Shown here: piece by piece, positions 44,352 to 53,178 of the stretch
How positions within the stretch are numbered: the first letter of the stretch is position 1
Layout: each line of letters starts with the position of its first letter
Assembly (NCBI GenBank): GCA_947495165.1
Contig: CANLXM010000001.1
Location: forward strand, 248,001 to 312,000
DNA length: 64,000 bases
Reading direction: 5' to 3'
Source of the DNA: an uncultured Cellulomonadaceae bacterium
GTDB lineage: Bacteria; Actinomycetota; Actinomycetes; Actinomycetales; Cellulomonadaceae
Program-made: the position numbers and the translations under genes
The notes under the pieces: generated by a model
Databases searched by the model: none
Told to the model about the DNA's origin: nothing
What the model saw: only the letters and a program-made list of their open reading frames with translations

Positions 44352-45236
44352 ATGGACTCAGCCGTCGAGCGCGCCCTCCGCGAGTCCGTCATGGCGTGGG
44401 TGCGCCAGCGCGCCGACGAGAACGGCGGCTTTCTGCACCGGCAACAGCTGCTGGAATACCGGCATCTCGGCCAGAGCCTGCCGCTCATCGACTTCTCCCG
44501 AGGCATCCGTAACCCGGCCGCGCTGACCTCGACGCTCTCGATCGTCGCCTCGGCGAACGGCCCGTACGACGACGTCGAGTCCGACGACGGCCTGCTGCAC
44601 TACGCCTACCGCAAGGGCGACCCGTTCAGCGGGGACAACCGCAAGCTGCGCGCGGCCTACGAGACCGGAATGCCGCTGATCCTGTTCCGCAAGGAGACGC
44701 CGAACTTCTACACGCCCGTCATGCCCGTGTACGTCGTCGACGACGCCCCCGACGAGAACGCGTTCATCATCGCGCTCGACGAGGCCTTCCGGTACATGGG
44801 CGACGTCCGCCACCTCGCCCCGCCGCAGCGCGAGTACGCGCGCCGACTCGCGAAGCAGCGGCTGCACCAGCCCGCCTTCCGCACGAGAGTGCTGATCGCC
44901 TACGAGACGCGCTGCGCCGTCTGCTCGCTGCGGCACGGTTCCCTGCTCGACGCCGCGCACATCGTGCCGGACTCCGAGGAGCACGGGCTGCCGGTCACGA
45001 CCAACGGCCTGGCCCTGTGCAAGATCCACCACGGTGCGTACGACCATCACATGATCGGCATCCGGCCCGACTACAAGATCGCCGTGAACGCCGAGGTGCT
45101 CCAGGAGATCGACGGACCGATGCTCAAGCACGGCATCCAGGAGATGCACGGCCGCACGATCACGCTGCCCGCGCACCGCAAGGATCACCCCGACCGGGAT
45201 GCGCTCGCGTGGCGGTGGGCGCGCTTCGCGAGCTAG
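44352..45236 (+). CDS. stand-alone HNH endonuclease (putative restriction nuclease, COG3440-like)
   Basis: A 294-residue protein. The C-terminal part has an HNH_2-type nuclease: CAVCSLRHGSLLDAAHIVP with the first metal and catalytic His, then NGLALCKIHHGAYDHHMIGI. The N-terminal 190 residues include DDGLLHYAYRKGDPFSGDN, then LRAAYETGMPLILFRKE, which recalls PUA/SRA-like binding domains of modification-dependent nucleases (weak, by pattern). No methyltransferase gene is nearby, so a type IV-like role is plausible. It is monocistronic; its stop is 10 bases from that of the convergent GDPD gene. Confidence 0.8.
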   Translation: MDSAVERALRESVMAWVRQRADENGGFLHRQQLLEYRHLGQSLPLIDFSRGIRNPAALTSTLSIVASANGPYDDVESDDGLLHYAYRKGDPFSGDNRKLRAAYETGMPLILFRKETPNFYTPVMPVYVVDDAPDENAFIIALDEAFRYMGDVRHLAPPQREYARRLAKQRLHQPAFRTRVLIAYETRCAVCSLRHGSLLDAAHIVPDSEEHGLPVTTNGLALCKIHHGAYDHHMIGIRPDYKIAVNAEVLQEIDGPMLKHGIQEMHGRTITLPAHRKDHPDRDALAWRWARFAS

Positions 45237-45246
45237 GCCGCCCGCG

Positions 45247-46119
45247 TCAGGCCCCCAGCGCCGCCCGCAGCTCCCCCGGCACGTTCGAGGTCAGCTCGTG
45301 CGCCCCCGCGGCGAGGCACACGCGGGCGTCGTCAGGCTCGTCCACGGTCCACACCCGGACCAGGCGGCCCGCGTCGGCCCACGCGCGCACCTGCTCGGGG
45401 TGTTCCTTGACGTACTGGAGCGATGGCCCGACGCCGCCCACGTCGCCGTCGGCCACCATCTGCAGGCCCTGGGCGACGAGCGCCCGGAGCATGTCGGTGA
45501 AGTCGAAGCCGCCGTCGGCGACCGGCTCGGTGCCCTCGGACAGCTTCGCCTCGTCGAGCAGGTCGACCAGGAACATCAGGCGCTCCGCGGGGACGGTCTT
45601 CGCCAGGTGCTGCTGCGACGCGGGGAAGAAGCTCATGAACCACACGGGGGCGCCGGCGACCGCGCCGCCCTCGGGCGTCCAGCCGCGCGCGGTGAGCACC
45701 TCGAGGACGCGGTCCTCGAGCTCCATGCCGAACGGGCTCGGGTGCTTGATCTCGATGACCAGGTCGAGCGGTCGGCCGGCGTCAGCGACGAGGTCGATCA
45801 GCTCGTCGAGGGTCAGGACCTGGTCGGCCGGCGTGCCGTGGGTGGCTGGCAGGTCCGCGTTGCGCCACGAGAACACGTCGAGGGCGCGCAGCTGCGCGAG
45901 GGTCACGTCGTGCAGGTCGCCGGCGCCGTCACTGGTGCGGTCGAGCGTCGCGTCGTGCCAGAGCACGACCTGCCCGTCCGCGGTCAGCTGCACGTCGCAC
46001 TCCAGGCCGTCGGCGCCGTCGGCGATCGCCTGCACGTACGCGGCGCGCGTGTGCTCGGCGTACCGGCGGCTCGCGCCCCGGTGCGCCATGAACCGGACGC
46101 CGCTCGTGGGACCGCTCAT
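45247..46119 (-). CDS. glycerophosphodiester phosphodiesterase
   Basis: A 290-residue GDPD-family TIM-barrel enzyme. VRFMAHRGASRRYAEHT has the catalytic His-Arg-Gly; GADGLECDVQLTADGQ supplies the E-x-D metal ligands, VLWHDATLDRTSDG the second catalytic His, and VIEIK the next metal Glu. The enzyme releases glycerol 3-phosphate from deacylated phospholipids; no signal peptide, so it is cytosolic. The ATG overlaps the stop of the upstream lipoprotein gene as ATGA. Confidence 0.92.
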   Translation of the reverse strand: MSGPTSGVRFMAHRGASRRYAEHTRAAYVQAIADGADGLECDVQLTADGQVVLWHDATLDRTSDGAGDLHDVTLAQLRALDVFSWRNADLPATHGTPADQVLTLDELIDLVADAGRPLDLVIEIKHPSPFGMELEDRVLEVLTARGWTPEGGAVAGAPVWFMSFFPASQQHLAKTVPAERLMFLVDLLDEAKLSEGTEPVADGGFDFTDMLRALVAQGLQMVADGDVGGVGPSLQYVKEHPEQVRAWADAGRLVRVWTVDEPDDARVCLAAGAHELTSNVPGELRAALGA

Positions 46120-46595
46120 CCGTTCGTGGTGAGGTCGTTGCCGAGCTCGCCGAGCAGGTCGCGCAGCTTCTCGAGCTCCGCGCGGGCCTTGTCTGCGTCG
46201 ACGCCAGTCGCACCCTCGACCTCCTTGAGGCCCTGCTCGACCTGTGCCTTCGCGTCGGCGACCTTGGCGCCGGCGTCGTCCAGGGCGCCCGCGGCGCCGT
46301 CCTTGGCCGCCGCGGCCTCCTCGAGGGCTCCGCGAGCCTGGCCGGTCGCCTCCTTCGTCTGGGCGATCGCGTCCTCGATCTTGGTGCGCGCGTCGGCCGG
46401 GAGCCCTTCGAGGGTGCTCGCCAGGTCGCCGATCTCAGCGCCGATCTTGTCCGCCCGGCTGCGGGCGTCGTCGACGTACCCCTGCAGCTCCTCACCGCTG
46501 GGCAGGGAGAACCCGTCCTCCGAGCAGGCCGCGAGCGGCAGGGCGAGGGCAGCGGCGAGGGCGAGCGCGGACGTGCGGCGGGCGAGAGCGTGCAA
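46116..46595 (-). CDS. lipoprotein with a long coiled-coil-like domain
   Basis: A 159-residue predicted lipoprotein. Residues 1-24 form a signal peptide ending in the lipobox LAAC, then SEDGF. The rest is a continuous Ala/Glu/Lys/Asp-rich helix (KIGAEIGDLASTLEGLP, AKAQVEQGLKEVEG) that is likely a coiled coil. Function unknown; it is translationally coupled to the GDPD gene (ATGA) and may help anchor or organise a periplasmic or membrane process, though GDPD itself appears cytosolic. Confidence 0.7.
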   Translation of the reverse strand: MHALARRTSALALAAALALPLAACSEDGFSLPSGEELQGYVDDARSRADKIGAEIGDLASTLEGLPADARTKIEDAIAQTKEATGQARGALEEAAAAKDGAAGALDDAGAKVADAKAQVEQGLKEVEGATGVDADKARAELEKLRDLLGELGNDLTTNG

Positions 46596-46666
46596 GTCTC
46601 CTCCAGGAGAGTCGTCGAGACCCCCAGGCTAACCGGCGTCCGCCCGGGGACCGCTAGGGTTCCGCC

Positions 46667-47419
46667 ATGAGCGCGCACGAGGTCGCCCCCGCCGCAGAGA
46701 CCGCGCCCGCCCCCGCCGCAGAGACCGCGCCCGCCCCCGCGGCCCCAGGCGCGTCCGGCCGACGTCGCTGGCTCCAGCGCCTGGCCGTCGCCTCCGGGCT
46801 CGTGGCGCTCATGGTCGGCGGGAGCGTGCTCTGGGTGCAGGCGTCCGGCCACGCTCGCACCAGGAGCGCCGACGACGTCGAGCCCACGCCCGTCGTCCTC
46901 GTCCTGGGCGCCGGGCTGCGCCCGGACGGCACACCGTCGACCTTCCTCGCGCGGCGCCTCGACATGGCGCGCGAGCTGTTCGAGGCCGGGAAGGTCGAGG
47001 TGATCCTCGTCAGCGGGGATGCGTCACGCAAGGACTACGACGAGCCGACCGCGATGCACGACTGGCTCGTCGCCCACGGGGTGCCTGCCCAGCGGGTGGT
47101 GCGCGACTACGCGGGCCTCGACACCCACGACTCGTGCTTCCGGGCCCGGAACGTGTTCGGCGTGGACCGCGCGATCGTCGTCACGCAGGACTACCACCTG
47201 CGTCGCGCCCTGTTCTCGTGCGCCGCCGCTGGCCTGGACGCCGTCGGCGTGGGGGTGTCGGCCGCGAGCGTCGAGCCCGCCAAGGCCGTCTGGTACCGCG
47301 TGCGGGAGATGCCGGCCTCGGCCAAGGCCGCGTGGGACGGGCTCACCCGGCGCGACCCGAAGTTCCTGGGGGACCAGGAGACCGGCGTCCAGGACGCGCT
47401 CGCCAGCCCTCGGGAGTGA
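46667..47419 (+). CDS. SanA/YdcF-like membrane protein (DUF218)
   Basis: A 250-residue protein with a Pro/Ala/Glu-rich N-tail encoded by a 24-base direct repeat (AETAPAPA twice), one transmembrane helix (LAVASGLVALMVGGSVLWV) and an extracytoplasmic DUF218 domain: VVLVLGAGLRPDGTPS, VILVSGDASRKDYDEPTAM, DYAGLDTHDSCFRARNVF and VVTQDYHLRRALFSC. E. coli SanA with the same layout takes part in envelope barrier function and vancomycin resistance. The gene is divergent from the lipoprotein gene. Confidence 0.87.
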   Translation: MSAHEVAPAAETAPAPAAETAPAPAAPGASGRRRWLQRLAVASGLVALMVGGSVLWVQASGHARTRSADDVEPTPVVLVLGAGLRPDGTPSTFLARRLDMARELFEAGKVEVILVSGDASRKDYDEPTAMHDWLVAHGVPAQRVVRDYAGLDTHDSCFRARNVFGVDRAIVVTQDYHLRRALFSCAAAGLDAVGVGVSAASVEPAKAVWYRVREMPASAKAAWDGLTRRDPKFLGDQETGVQDALASPRE

Positions 47420-47440
47420 CCGCGTGCGACGCGCCCGGCC

Positions 47441-47995
47441 TCAGAACAGCGTCGTGCCCACCGCCGGGGGAGCCTCCCGGTCCAGCAGCGACCGCTTGAT
47501 CGTCGTGCCGTAGCGGAAGCCGCGCAGGCTCCCGTCCGAGCCGAGCACCCGGTGGCAGGGGACGAACAGCGCGGCGGCGTTCATCGCGCACGCCGCGGCC
47601 GCCGCGCGGACGGCGGCAGGGCGCCCCGCCCGGGCCGCGTACTCGGTGTAGGTCACCCGCTCGCCCGGACCGACCTCGCGCAGCACGTCCCACGCGTGCA
47701 CGCGGAACTCGCCGGACGCCTGCCGCACCGGCACGCGCGCAGGGGCCCCGTGGTCGCCGGCGTAGTACGCGGTCACGGCCGCGACCGCGGCGGTGACGGC
47801 CTCGTCCCGGGTGCTCGCGACCGTGACGTCGACCGGGCGCACGAGCGGGTGGACCAGCGCGAGCAGACCGACGACGTCGTCCGTCCACCCCGACGCGAGG
47901 ACGGCGTCCGCGCTCGCGATCACCGTGAACGGCCCGTCCGGCGTGGGCAGGGTCGTGAACACGGCCGTGGTCGTGATGCTGGTCTCCGCGCTCAT
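47441..47995 (-). CDS. ogt: methylated-DNA--protein-cysteine methyltransferase
   Basis: A 184-residue O6-alkylguanine-DNA alkyltransferase. [20 protein letters not shown] carries the helix-turn-helix entry, [20 protein letters not shown] has the Asn hinge and the acceptor cysteine in PCHR, and [12 protein letters not shown] the closing loop. It transfers the alkyl group irreversibly to Cys. The ATG overlaps the AdaA-AlkA stop as ATGA, so both repair proteins are made from one transcript. Confidence 0.94.
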   Translation of the reverse strand: MSAETSITTTAVFTTLPTPDGPFTVIASADAVLASGWTDDVVGLLALVHPLVRPVDVTVASTRDEAVTAAVAAVTAYYAGDHGAPARVPVRQASGEFRVHAWDVLREVGPGERVTYTEYAARAGRPAAVRAAAAACAMNAAALFVPCHRVLGSDGSLRGFRYGTTIKRSLLDREAPPAVGTTLF

Positions 47996-49629
47996 CGCGC
48001 ACCTCCTGAGGTCGAGTCTGCGGCACGCCACAGGTGGATGGCGGCGTAGGAGCGCCACGGGGCCCAGGCCTCGGCGCGCGTCGTGAGCCGGGCGTGGGCG
48101 GCGGGCTTGGGATCGTCGGCGGGCACGGCGCCGACGGCGCGCGCCCCCGCGAGCAGCGCGACGTCGCCCGGCAGCCACGCGTCCGGGGCTCCCAGCACCC
48201 GCATCGCGACGTAGGCCGCCGTCCACGGGCCGATCCGCGGGCGTGCCTCGAGGGCGTGGCGCAGCTCGTCCGGGTCCGCCCCGACGTCGACGACGAGCTC
48301 CCCAGAGGCCAGTGCCTGGGCGGCGTCGAGCACCGCGGCTGTCGCGCGGCGGGGAAGGCGTAGCACGCGGTCCGGGTCCAGTGGCGCGTCCGCCGGTTCC
48401 TGCGGCACGGCGGCGATCTGCGCCGCTGTGGGGAGAACCCGATCGAGCCCGTCGATCGCGGAGGCGTACGGCGTTCCCAGTCGATCGGCCAGGCGTGTCA
48501 GGTGCGCCCGGGCGGCGGCCACGGAGATCTGCTGACCGACGATCGCCCGGACGACGAGCTCGTGCCCGTCCGCCGTGCCCGGCACGCGGATGCCCGGCGT
48601 CCGCGCCACGAGCGGCGCGAGGGCGGGGTCTGCCGCGAGCGCTGCGTCCACCGCGCCGGGGTCCGCGTCGAGATCGAACAGCCGGCGCACGCGCGCGACG
48701 GCGGGCGCGACGTCGGCCAGGCCCGTGAGCTCGAGGCGGGCGTGCAGCCGCCAGCCGCCGGTCCGCGAGCGGGTTGCCGTCACCTCGACGGCGCCGGGTC
48801 CCGAGGGGAGCGTGAGCGTCCGGGCGTAGCGCAGCCGGTCCGGGGCGAGGTCGGCGGCCTCGACCCCCGGCACCGCGCGGACCGCCAGGAAAGCGAAGAC
48901 GCCGGGGGCGTCGAACGGCTCTCGGACGGGGAGGTCCACGTCGAGGCGGACCCGGTCGAGGCGGACCCGGTCGAGGGTCACCTCGTCGGGGCCGACGCCG
49001 CCGCTCACCGGCACCGCGCCCGCGCGCGACCGGACCTTGGCCCGCAGCTCCTGGGGCGCCGTCGCGAACACCTGGGACACGGTCTCGTTGAACTGGCGCA
49101 CCGAGCCGAAGCCCGCCGCGAACGCGACCTGCGCCATCGGCAGGTCGCTCCCCACGAGCAGCGCCCGGGCCGCCTGGGCGCGGCGTGCGCGGGCGAGCGC
49201 GAGCGGGCCCGCGCCGAGCTCGGCCACGAGGACGCGGTGCACGTGCCGGGGGGTGTAGCCCAGCCGCGCGGCGAGCCCGGCTGTGCCCTCCCGGTCCACC
49301 ACGCCGTCGGCGATCAGCCGCATCGCGCGGCCGGCGACATCGCCGCGCAGGTCCCACGCGGGTGTGCCCGGCGTGGCCTCGGGCAGGCAGCGCTTGCACG
49401 CCCGGAAGCCTGCCTCGTGGGCCGCGGCGGACGTGAGGTAGAAGGTCACGTGCTCCGGCTTGGGCGTCCGCGCGGGGCACGACGGACGGCAGTAGATGCC
49501 GGTCGAGGACACGGCGGTGAAGAACTGACCGTCGAACCGCGTGTCACGCGCGTCGATCGCGCGGTAGCGCGGGGCGAAGTCCGGGTCGCCGAGCGCACAC
49601 CGGGCGGCGACGGCTGCGGTCGTGGTCAT
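47992..49629 (-). CDS. AdaA-AlkA fusion: methyl-sensing AraC regulator plus DNA-3-methyladenine glycosylase II
   Basis: A 545-residue protein. Residues about 10-80 are the Ada metal-binding domain with cysteines in [12 protein letters not shown] and [10 protein letters not shown]; the first Cys accepts methyl from phosphotriesters. An AraC helix-turn-helix follows (about 85-170, [20 protein letters not shown]). The remainder is AlkA: the N-terminal beta domain, then HhH-GPD with [33 protein letters not shown] and catalytic Asp in LPGDVAL. Methylation switches it to activate the adaptive response, while its own glycosylase excises 3-methylpurines. It is coupled to ogt (ATGA). Confidence 0.93.
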   Translation of the reverse strand: MTTTAAVAARCALGDPDFAPRYRAIDARDTRFDGQFFTAVSSTGIYCRPSCPARTPKPEHVTFYLTSAAAHEAGFRACKRCLPEATPGTPAWDLRGDVAGRAMRLIADGVVDREGTAGLAARLGYTPRHVHRVLVAELGAGPLALARARRAQAARALLVGSDLPMAQVAFAAGFGSVRQFNETVSQVFATAPQELRAKVRSRAGAVPVSGGVGPDEVTLDRVRLDRVRLDVDLPVREPFDAPGVFAFLAVRAVPGVEAADLAPDRLRYARTLTLPSGPGAVEVTATRSRTGGWRLHARLELTGLADVAPAVARVRRLFDLDADPGAVDAALAADPALAPLVARTPGIRVPGTADGHELVVRAIVGQQISVAAARAHLTRLADRLGTPYASAIDGLDRVLPTAAQIAAVPQEPADAPLDPDRVLRLPRRATAAVLDAAQALASGELVVDVGADPDELRHALEARPRIGPWTAAYVAMRVLGAPDAWLPGDVALLAGARAVGAVPADDPKPAAHARLTTRAEAWAPWRSYAAIHLWRAADSTSGGAR

Positions 49630-49745
49630 GTCCCTAGTAGACCTCCTCCACGGCGGCGGGTCTGGCGGGAATCGGACATGACCGTGCGCATACTGCTCGC
49701 AGCACGGGCCTCCGCCCGCGCACCGAGCCCAGCGGGAGTCCTCAC

Positions 49746-50588
49746 ATGTCCGGAAAGACCATCGTCCTGACCGGAGCGAGCGACGGGATCGGCGCAGCGG
49801 CTGCCCGCAGACTGGTGGCGGACGGCCACACCGTCGCCGTCGTCGGACGCTCGGCCCAGAAGACGGCGGCGCTCGCACGCGAGCTCGGGGCGGACTGCTT
49901 CGTGGCCGACTTCGCCAGGCTCGCGGACGTGCGGAGCCTCGCGGACGCTCTGCAGGACGCGTACCCCCGGATCGACGTGCTCGTGAACAACGCCGGCGGG
50001 ATCTTCGGCGACCAGGCACGCACGGTCGACGGGTTCGAGAAGACGCTGCAGGTGAACCACCTGGCGCCGTTCCTGCTCACCCACCTGCTGCTCGACGTCC
50101 TGATCGCCAGCCGCGCGTCGATCGTCAACACCGCCAGCGTCGCGGCGCGCCTGTTCGGGAACATCGACCTCGCGGACCTCGACAACGCCAGGAAGTACTC
50201 CGCGAACAAGGCCTACGGCGACGCCAAGCTGGCGAACATCCTCGTCGCCAAGGAGCTCGACCGGCGCTTCAGCGACCGCGGGATCTCTGCCGCGGCATTC
50301 CACCCCGGCGTCGTGCGCACGAGCTTCGCCTCCGACACCACCAGCCTCATGCGGTTCCTCTACCGCACGCCCCTGGCCCGCCTGGCGGGCTTCCTCACCC
50401 CGGAGCAGGGCGCCGAGCCGCTCGTCTGGCTCGCCGAGGGCACGCCGGGGCGCGACTGGGTGTCGGGCGAGTACTACGAGAAGCAGAAGGTCGCCGCGAC
50501 CAACCCCCAGGCCGCGGACGCCCAGCTCGCCGCCGACCTGTGGGTCAGGAGCGCGGAGATGGTCGGGCTCGCTGGCGCGAGCCGCTAA
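49746..50588 (+). CDS. short-chain dehydrogenase/reductase
   Basis: A 280-residue classical [11 protein letters not shown] (9-16) binds NAD(P), LVNNAGG is the NNAG motif, [13 protein letters not shown] carries the catalytic Ser and YGDAKLAN the Tyr and Lys. The C-terminal half resembles retinol-dehydrogenase-like reductases ([13 protein letters not shown]). VVGRS after strand 2 favours NADPH. The AdaA-AlkA gene is divergent upstream by 116 bases. Substrate unknown. Confidence 0.88.
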   Translation: MSGKTIVLTGASDGIGAAAARRLVADGHTVAVVGRSAQKTAALARELGADCFVADFARLADVRSLADALQDAYPRIDVLVNNAGGIFGDQARTVDGFEKTLQVNHLAPFLLTHLLLDVLIASRASIVNTASVAARLFGNIDLADLDNARKYSANKAYGDAKLANILVAKELDRRFSDRGISAAAFHPGVVRTSFASDTTSLMRFLYRTPLARLAGFLTPEQGAEPLVWLAEGTPGRDWVSGEYYEKQKVAATNPQAADAQLAADLWVRSAEMVGLAGASR

Positions 50589-50712
50589 GGCCGCTACCCA
50601 GGGCACGACGTCGGCCGCCTGCGTTTTTTGCCTGCCTCCGCCCAGGAGCGGGTGAAGTCTCGACGAAAGTGACACCAGGCCCTCATGCGCGCCCGCGCGC
50701 GGCCGATCAGTA

Positions 50713-50724
50713 GGACCTAGGTCC
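50713..50724. promoter_or_regulatory. 12-bp perfect palindrome upstream of the chemoreceptor gene
   Basis: GGACCTAGGTCC, 53 bases upstream of the ATG at 50778. It may be an operator or promoter-associated site; I see no clear flagellar sigma-factor promoter. The 189-base spacer also has a GTTTTTTGCC run near 50624, possibly the terminator of the SDR gene. Confidence 0.35.
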
Positions 50725-50777
50725 CTCCGGCGCTGCGGGTCTCCGTGGCGTCGACACCAACCCAGAGTGAGCCAGCC

Positions 50778-52361
50778 ATGACTACCCGTCTGAACGCCAC
50801 CTCGATCATGCAACGACTCGTCGCGATCGTCGTCCTCTCCGCGCTCGGCATGGGCGTGCTCACCCTGGTCGCGTCCGTGCTGGTCCGCGAACGCATCATG
50901 GCCGAGCGCCAGGACGCCACCCGCAACGTCGTCGAGTCCGCGAGCGGGATCGTCGCGTACTTCGGTGCGCAGGAGACCGCCGGGACGCTCACGCAGGAGG
51001 AGGCGCAGGCCGCCGCGATCGCCGCCGTGCGGGACCTGCGCTACTCCGGCGAGGAGTACTTCTGGATCAACGACATGGGCCCCACGATGGTCATGCACCC
51101 CATCAAGCCCGAGATGGACGGCTCCGACCTGTCCGCCAACGCCGACCCTGACGGCAAGCGCCTGTTCGTCGAGATGGTCGACGTCGTGCGGGCCGACGGC
51201 GCCGGGTTCGTCGAGTACCAGTGGCCCAAGCCGGGCTTCGACGCCCCGCAGCCCAAGGTCTCCTACGTGACCGGGTTCGAGCCCTGGGGCTGGGTCATCG
51301 GCTCCGGCGTGTACGTCGACGACGTCCAGGGCACCGCGCTCGCGGACGCCGGGAAGCTGCTGCTCACGGCGGCGGGCGTGCTCGTCGTGACGAGCCTGGT
51401 GTGCGTGCTGATCGCCCGCTCGATCGTCCGGCCGATCCGGCGCGCTGCGGACGTCCTCGCCACGGGCGACCTGTCCGTCCGCCTCGAGGAGGGCGCCGGC
51501 CGGACCGAGCTCGAGCACCTGGCGGTGTCGCTGAACGCGATGCTGGACCGGTCCTCGTCGGTCGCGCAGGAGGTCACGCGGGTCGCCGCGGAGCTCGACG
51601 GTGCCGCGCAGCGCCTCATCACGACCGGTGACGACATCGCGCAGACGAGCGCGCTCGCGACCGGCCGCACGGTCGACGTCGCGGGGTCCGCCGCCGAGGT
51701 CAGCTCGGGCATCGACACAGTCGCGGCGGGCGCGCACCAGATGGGCGCGTCGATCGCGGAGATCGCGCAGAACGCCAACGCGGCCGCGCGGATCGCCTCG
51801 CAGGCCGTCGCTGCGGCGGACGCGACGAACCGCACCGTGATGGCGCTCGGGGAGTCCTCGGCGGAGATCAGCAGCGTCGTCAAGGTCATCACCTCGATCG
51901 CGGAGCAGACCAACCTGCTCGCGCTCAACGCCACCATCGAGGCTGCGCGCGCCGGGGACGCGGGCAAGGGCTTCGCCGTCGTGGCCTCCGAGGTCAAGGA
52001 CCTCGCACAGGAGACCGCGACCGCGACGGGCGGGATCTCCGACCGCGTCACCGCGATCCAGGCCGCTGTCGAGCAGGCTGCGTCGGAGATCGCACAGATC
52101 TCCTCCGTCATCGGCCAGATCAACGACTTCCAGCTGACGATCGCCGGCGCGGTCGAGGAGCAGACGGCCACGACCAACGCGATGGCGCAGACCATGGTGC
52201 AGGTCGCCGACGGCGGTCGCACGATCGCCACGACCCTGCGCGACGTCGAGGACGCGTCCCGCGCGACGGGCACGGAGATCGACACGGTCCGCTCGGCGGC
52301 GAGGGAGCTCGCTGAGACGTCCCGAGCCCTCCAGACGGTGGTAGCCGCCTTCACGAACTGA
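50778..52361 (+). CDS. methyl-accepting chemotaxis protein with single-Cache sensor
   Basis: A 527-residue chemoreceptor. It has a transmembrane helix near 10-35, an extracytoplasmic single-Cache_2 sensor ([38 protein letters not shown]), a second helix ([20 protein letters not shown]), a HAMP domain ([17 protein letters not shown]) and the long MCP coiled coil with the tip [20 protein letters not shown]. Such sCache_2 sensors bind small carboxylates or are involved in motility control. The ATG at 50778 is chosen because the upstream GTG (50745) would add an unlikely polar tail. No chemotaxis or flagellar genes lie in the window. Confidence 0.94.
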   Translation: MTTRLNATSIMQRLVAIVVLSALGMGVLTLVASVLVRERIMAERQDATRNVVESASGIVAYFGAQETAGTLTQEEAQAAAIAAVRDLRYSGEEYFWINDMGPTMVMHPIKPEMDGSDLSANADPDGKRLFVEMVDVVRADGAGFVEYQWPKPGFDAPQPKVSYVTGFEPWGWVIGSGVYVDDVQGTALADAGKLLLTAAGVLVVTSLVCVLIARSIVRPIRRAADVLATGDLSVRLEEGAGRTELEHLAVSLNAMLDRSSSVAQEVTRVAAELDGAAQRLITTGDDIAQTSALATGRTVDVAGSAAEVSSGIDTVAAGAHQMGASIAEIAQNANAAARIASQAVAAADATNRTVMALGESSAEISSVVKVITSIAEQTNLLALNATIEAARAGDAGKGFAVVASEVKDLAQETATATGGISDRVTAIQAAVEQAASEIAQISSVIGQINDFQLTIAGAVEEQTATTNAMAQTMVQVADGGRTIATTLRDVEDASRATGTEIDTVRSAARELAETSRALQTVVAAFTN

Positions 52362-52368
52362 CCCTCGC

Positions 52369-52415
52369 CCACCACCCCCACCCCACCCCCACCCCGCCCC
52401 CGCCCCCGCCCCCGT
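52369..52415. repeat. C-rich low-complexity tract, G-quadruplex candidate on the minus strand
   Basis: A run of CCCC/CCCCC blocks separated by single A or G bases begins 8 bases after the chemoreceptor stop. The minus strand therefore fits the G-quadruplex pattern many times over. The dispersed hairpin at 52426 follows directly. Confidence 0.85.
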
Positions 52416-52425
52416 CGCCGTCGCT

Positions 52426-52481
52426 GAGTGCACAGTTTTGGCGGTCGTTTTCGCTGAGAACACCGCTAAGACTGTGCACTC
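52426..52481. repeat. dispersed hairpin element, copy A
   Basis: GAGTGCACAGTTTTGGCGGT (52426-52445) pairs with 52462-52481 over 20 bp with two mismatches. The flanks GCTGAGTGCAC and GTGCACTCACGGG, the 64-base total length and the GGCGGT/ACACCGC words are the same as in copy B at 57118, while stem bases differ in a paired way. It lies between the chemoreceptor and the gene starting at 52507. Confidence 0.85.
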
Positions 52482-52506
52482 ACGGGATGGGTGGCAGGGT
52501 GGGTGC

Positions 52507-53178
52507 GTGATCTCGCCTCGGGTGCTCGGACGGTACGTCGCCCTGCCCGTCGGGGTGGTGCTCGGCGGCGTGACGACCGCGATGGCCCTCGCGCGCCGGT
52601 CCCGCCCGCTGCACCCGCGCGGCGTCGTCGTCCCGGTCCGCGTCGTGGTGCCCGACGACGTCCCTGAGCTCGGGAGCGTCGGCCGCGCCGGCACGCGGGA
52701 GGCGGTCGCACGGGTCTCACGCGCGGTCGGCCTCCCGGAGAGCCTCCCCGACATCCAGGGCGTGGCGCTGCGCTGGTACGACGACGACGGCGCCCCTGCC
52801 GACCTCCTCGTCGCCTCGACGGGGACGCGCGTGCCGACCCGGTTCTGCCTGACCTGGCGCCGCCGCCCGCTCGCCGGACCGATGACCACCCTGCTGCCGT
52901 ACACCGGACGGACGGGACGGGTGCTCCTCGGCGCGTGGCCGTCGTCGGCGCCGCGGCCCGGTGCGACCGCGACGCTCGACCTCGCATGGGCCCGCCCGCT
53001 AGGCGCGTGGCAGGTCTTCGGCCGCGTCGACGTGCTGCGCCCGCTCGAGGCCTCCGGCGAGTCGAGCATCCGCTTCGAGCCCGCCGGGAACGCGCCCCGA
53101 GACCTGCCCCTCGAGCCGTGGGTCGCGTCCCTGCGGCACTACGCCTACCGCTGGGCGCGGGCCGCCTTCCGCACCTGA
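52507..53178 (+). CDS. conserved protein of unknown function
   Basis: A 223-residue protein. A hydrophobic N-terminal segment (VALPVGVVLGGVTTAMALA) may be a membrane anchor. The core (SLPDIQGVALRWYDDDG, PADLLVASTGTRVPTRF, TLLPYTGRTGRVLLGAWP) and the basic C-terminus (HYAYRWARAAF) recall proteins labelled phosphodiesterase in mycobacteria, but no catalytic motif is evident. The GTG start directly follows repeat copy A. Its last 180 bases overlap the 3' end of the P-type ATPase frame on the opposite strand. Confidence 0.6.
   Translation: MISPRVLGRYVALPVGVVLGGVTTAMALARRSRPLHPRGVVVPVRVVVPDDVPELGSVGRAGTREAVARVSRAVGLPESLPDIQGVALRWYDDDGAPADLLVASTGTRVPTRFCLTWRRRPLAGPMTTLLPYTGRTGRVLLGAWPSSAPRPGATATLDLAWARPLGAWQVFGRVDVLRPLEASGESSIRFEPAGNAPRDLPLEPWVASLRHYAYRWARAAFRT

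Noticed and set aside
44352..45236. Part of a full restriction-modification or defence island
   Set aside because: Neighbours are housekeeping or unknown genes; no methyltransferase, helicase or other defence gene adjoins it.
49626..53069. Minus-strand open frame of 1147 codons across the SDR, chemoreceptor and 52507 gene
   Set aside because: It overlaps three better genes on the opposite strand, crosses intergenic repeats and has a low-complexity Arg/Asp/Gly composition typical of a shadow frame.
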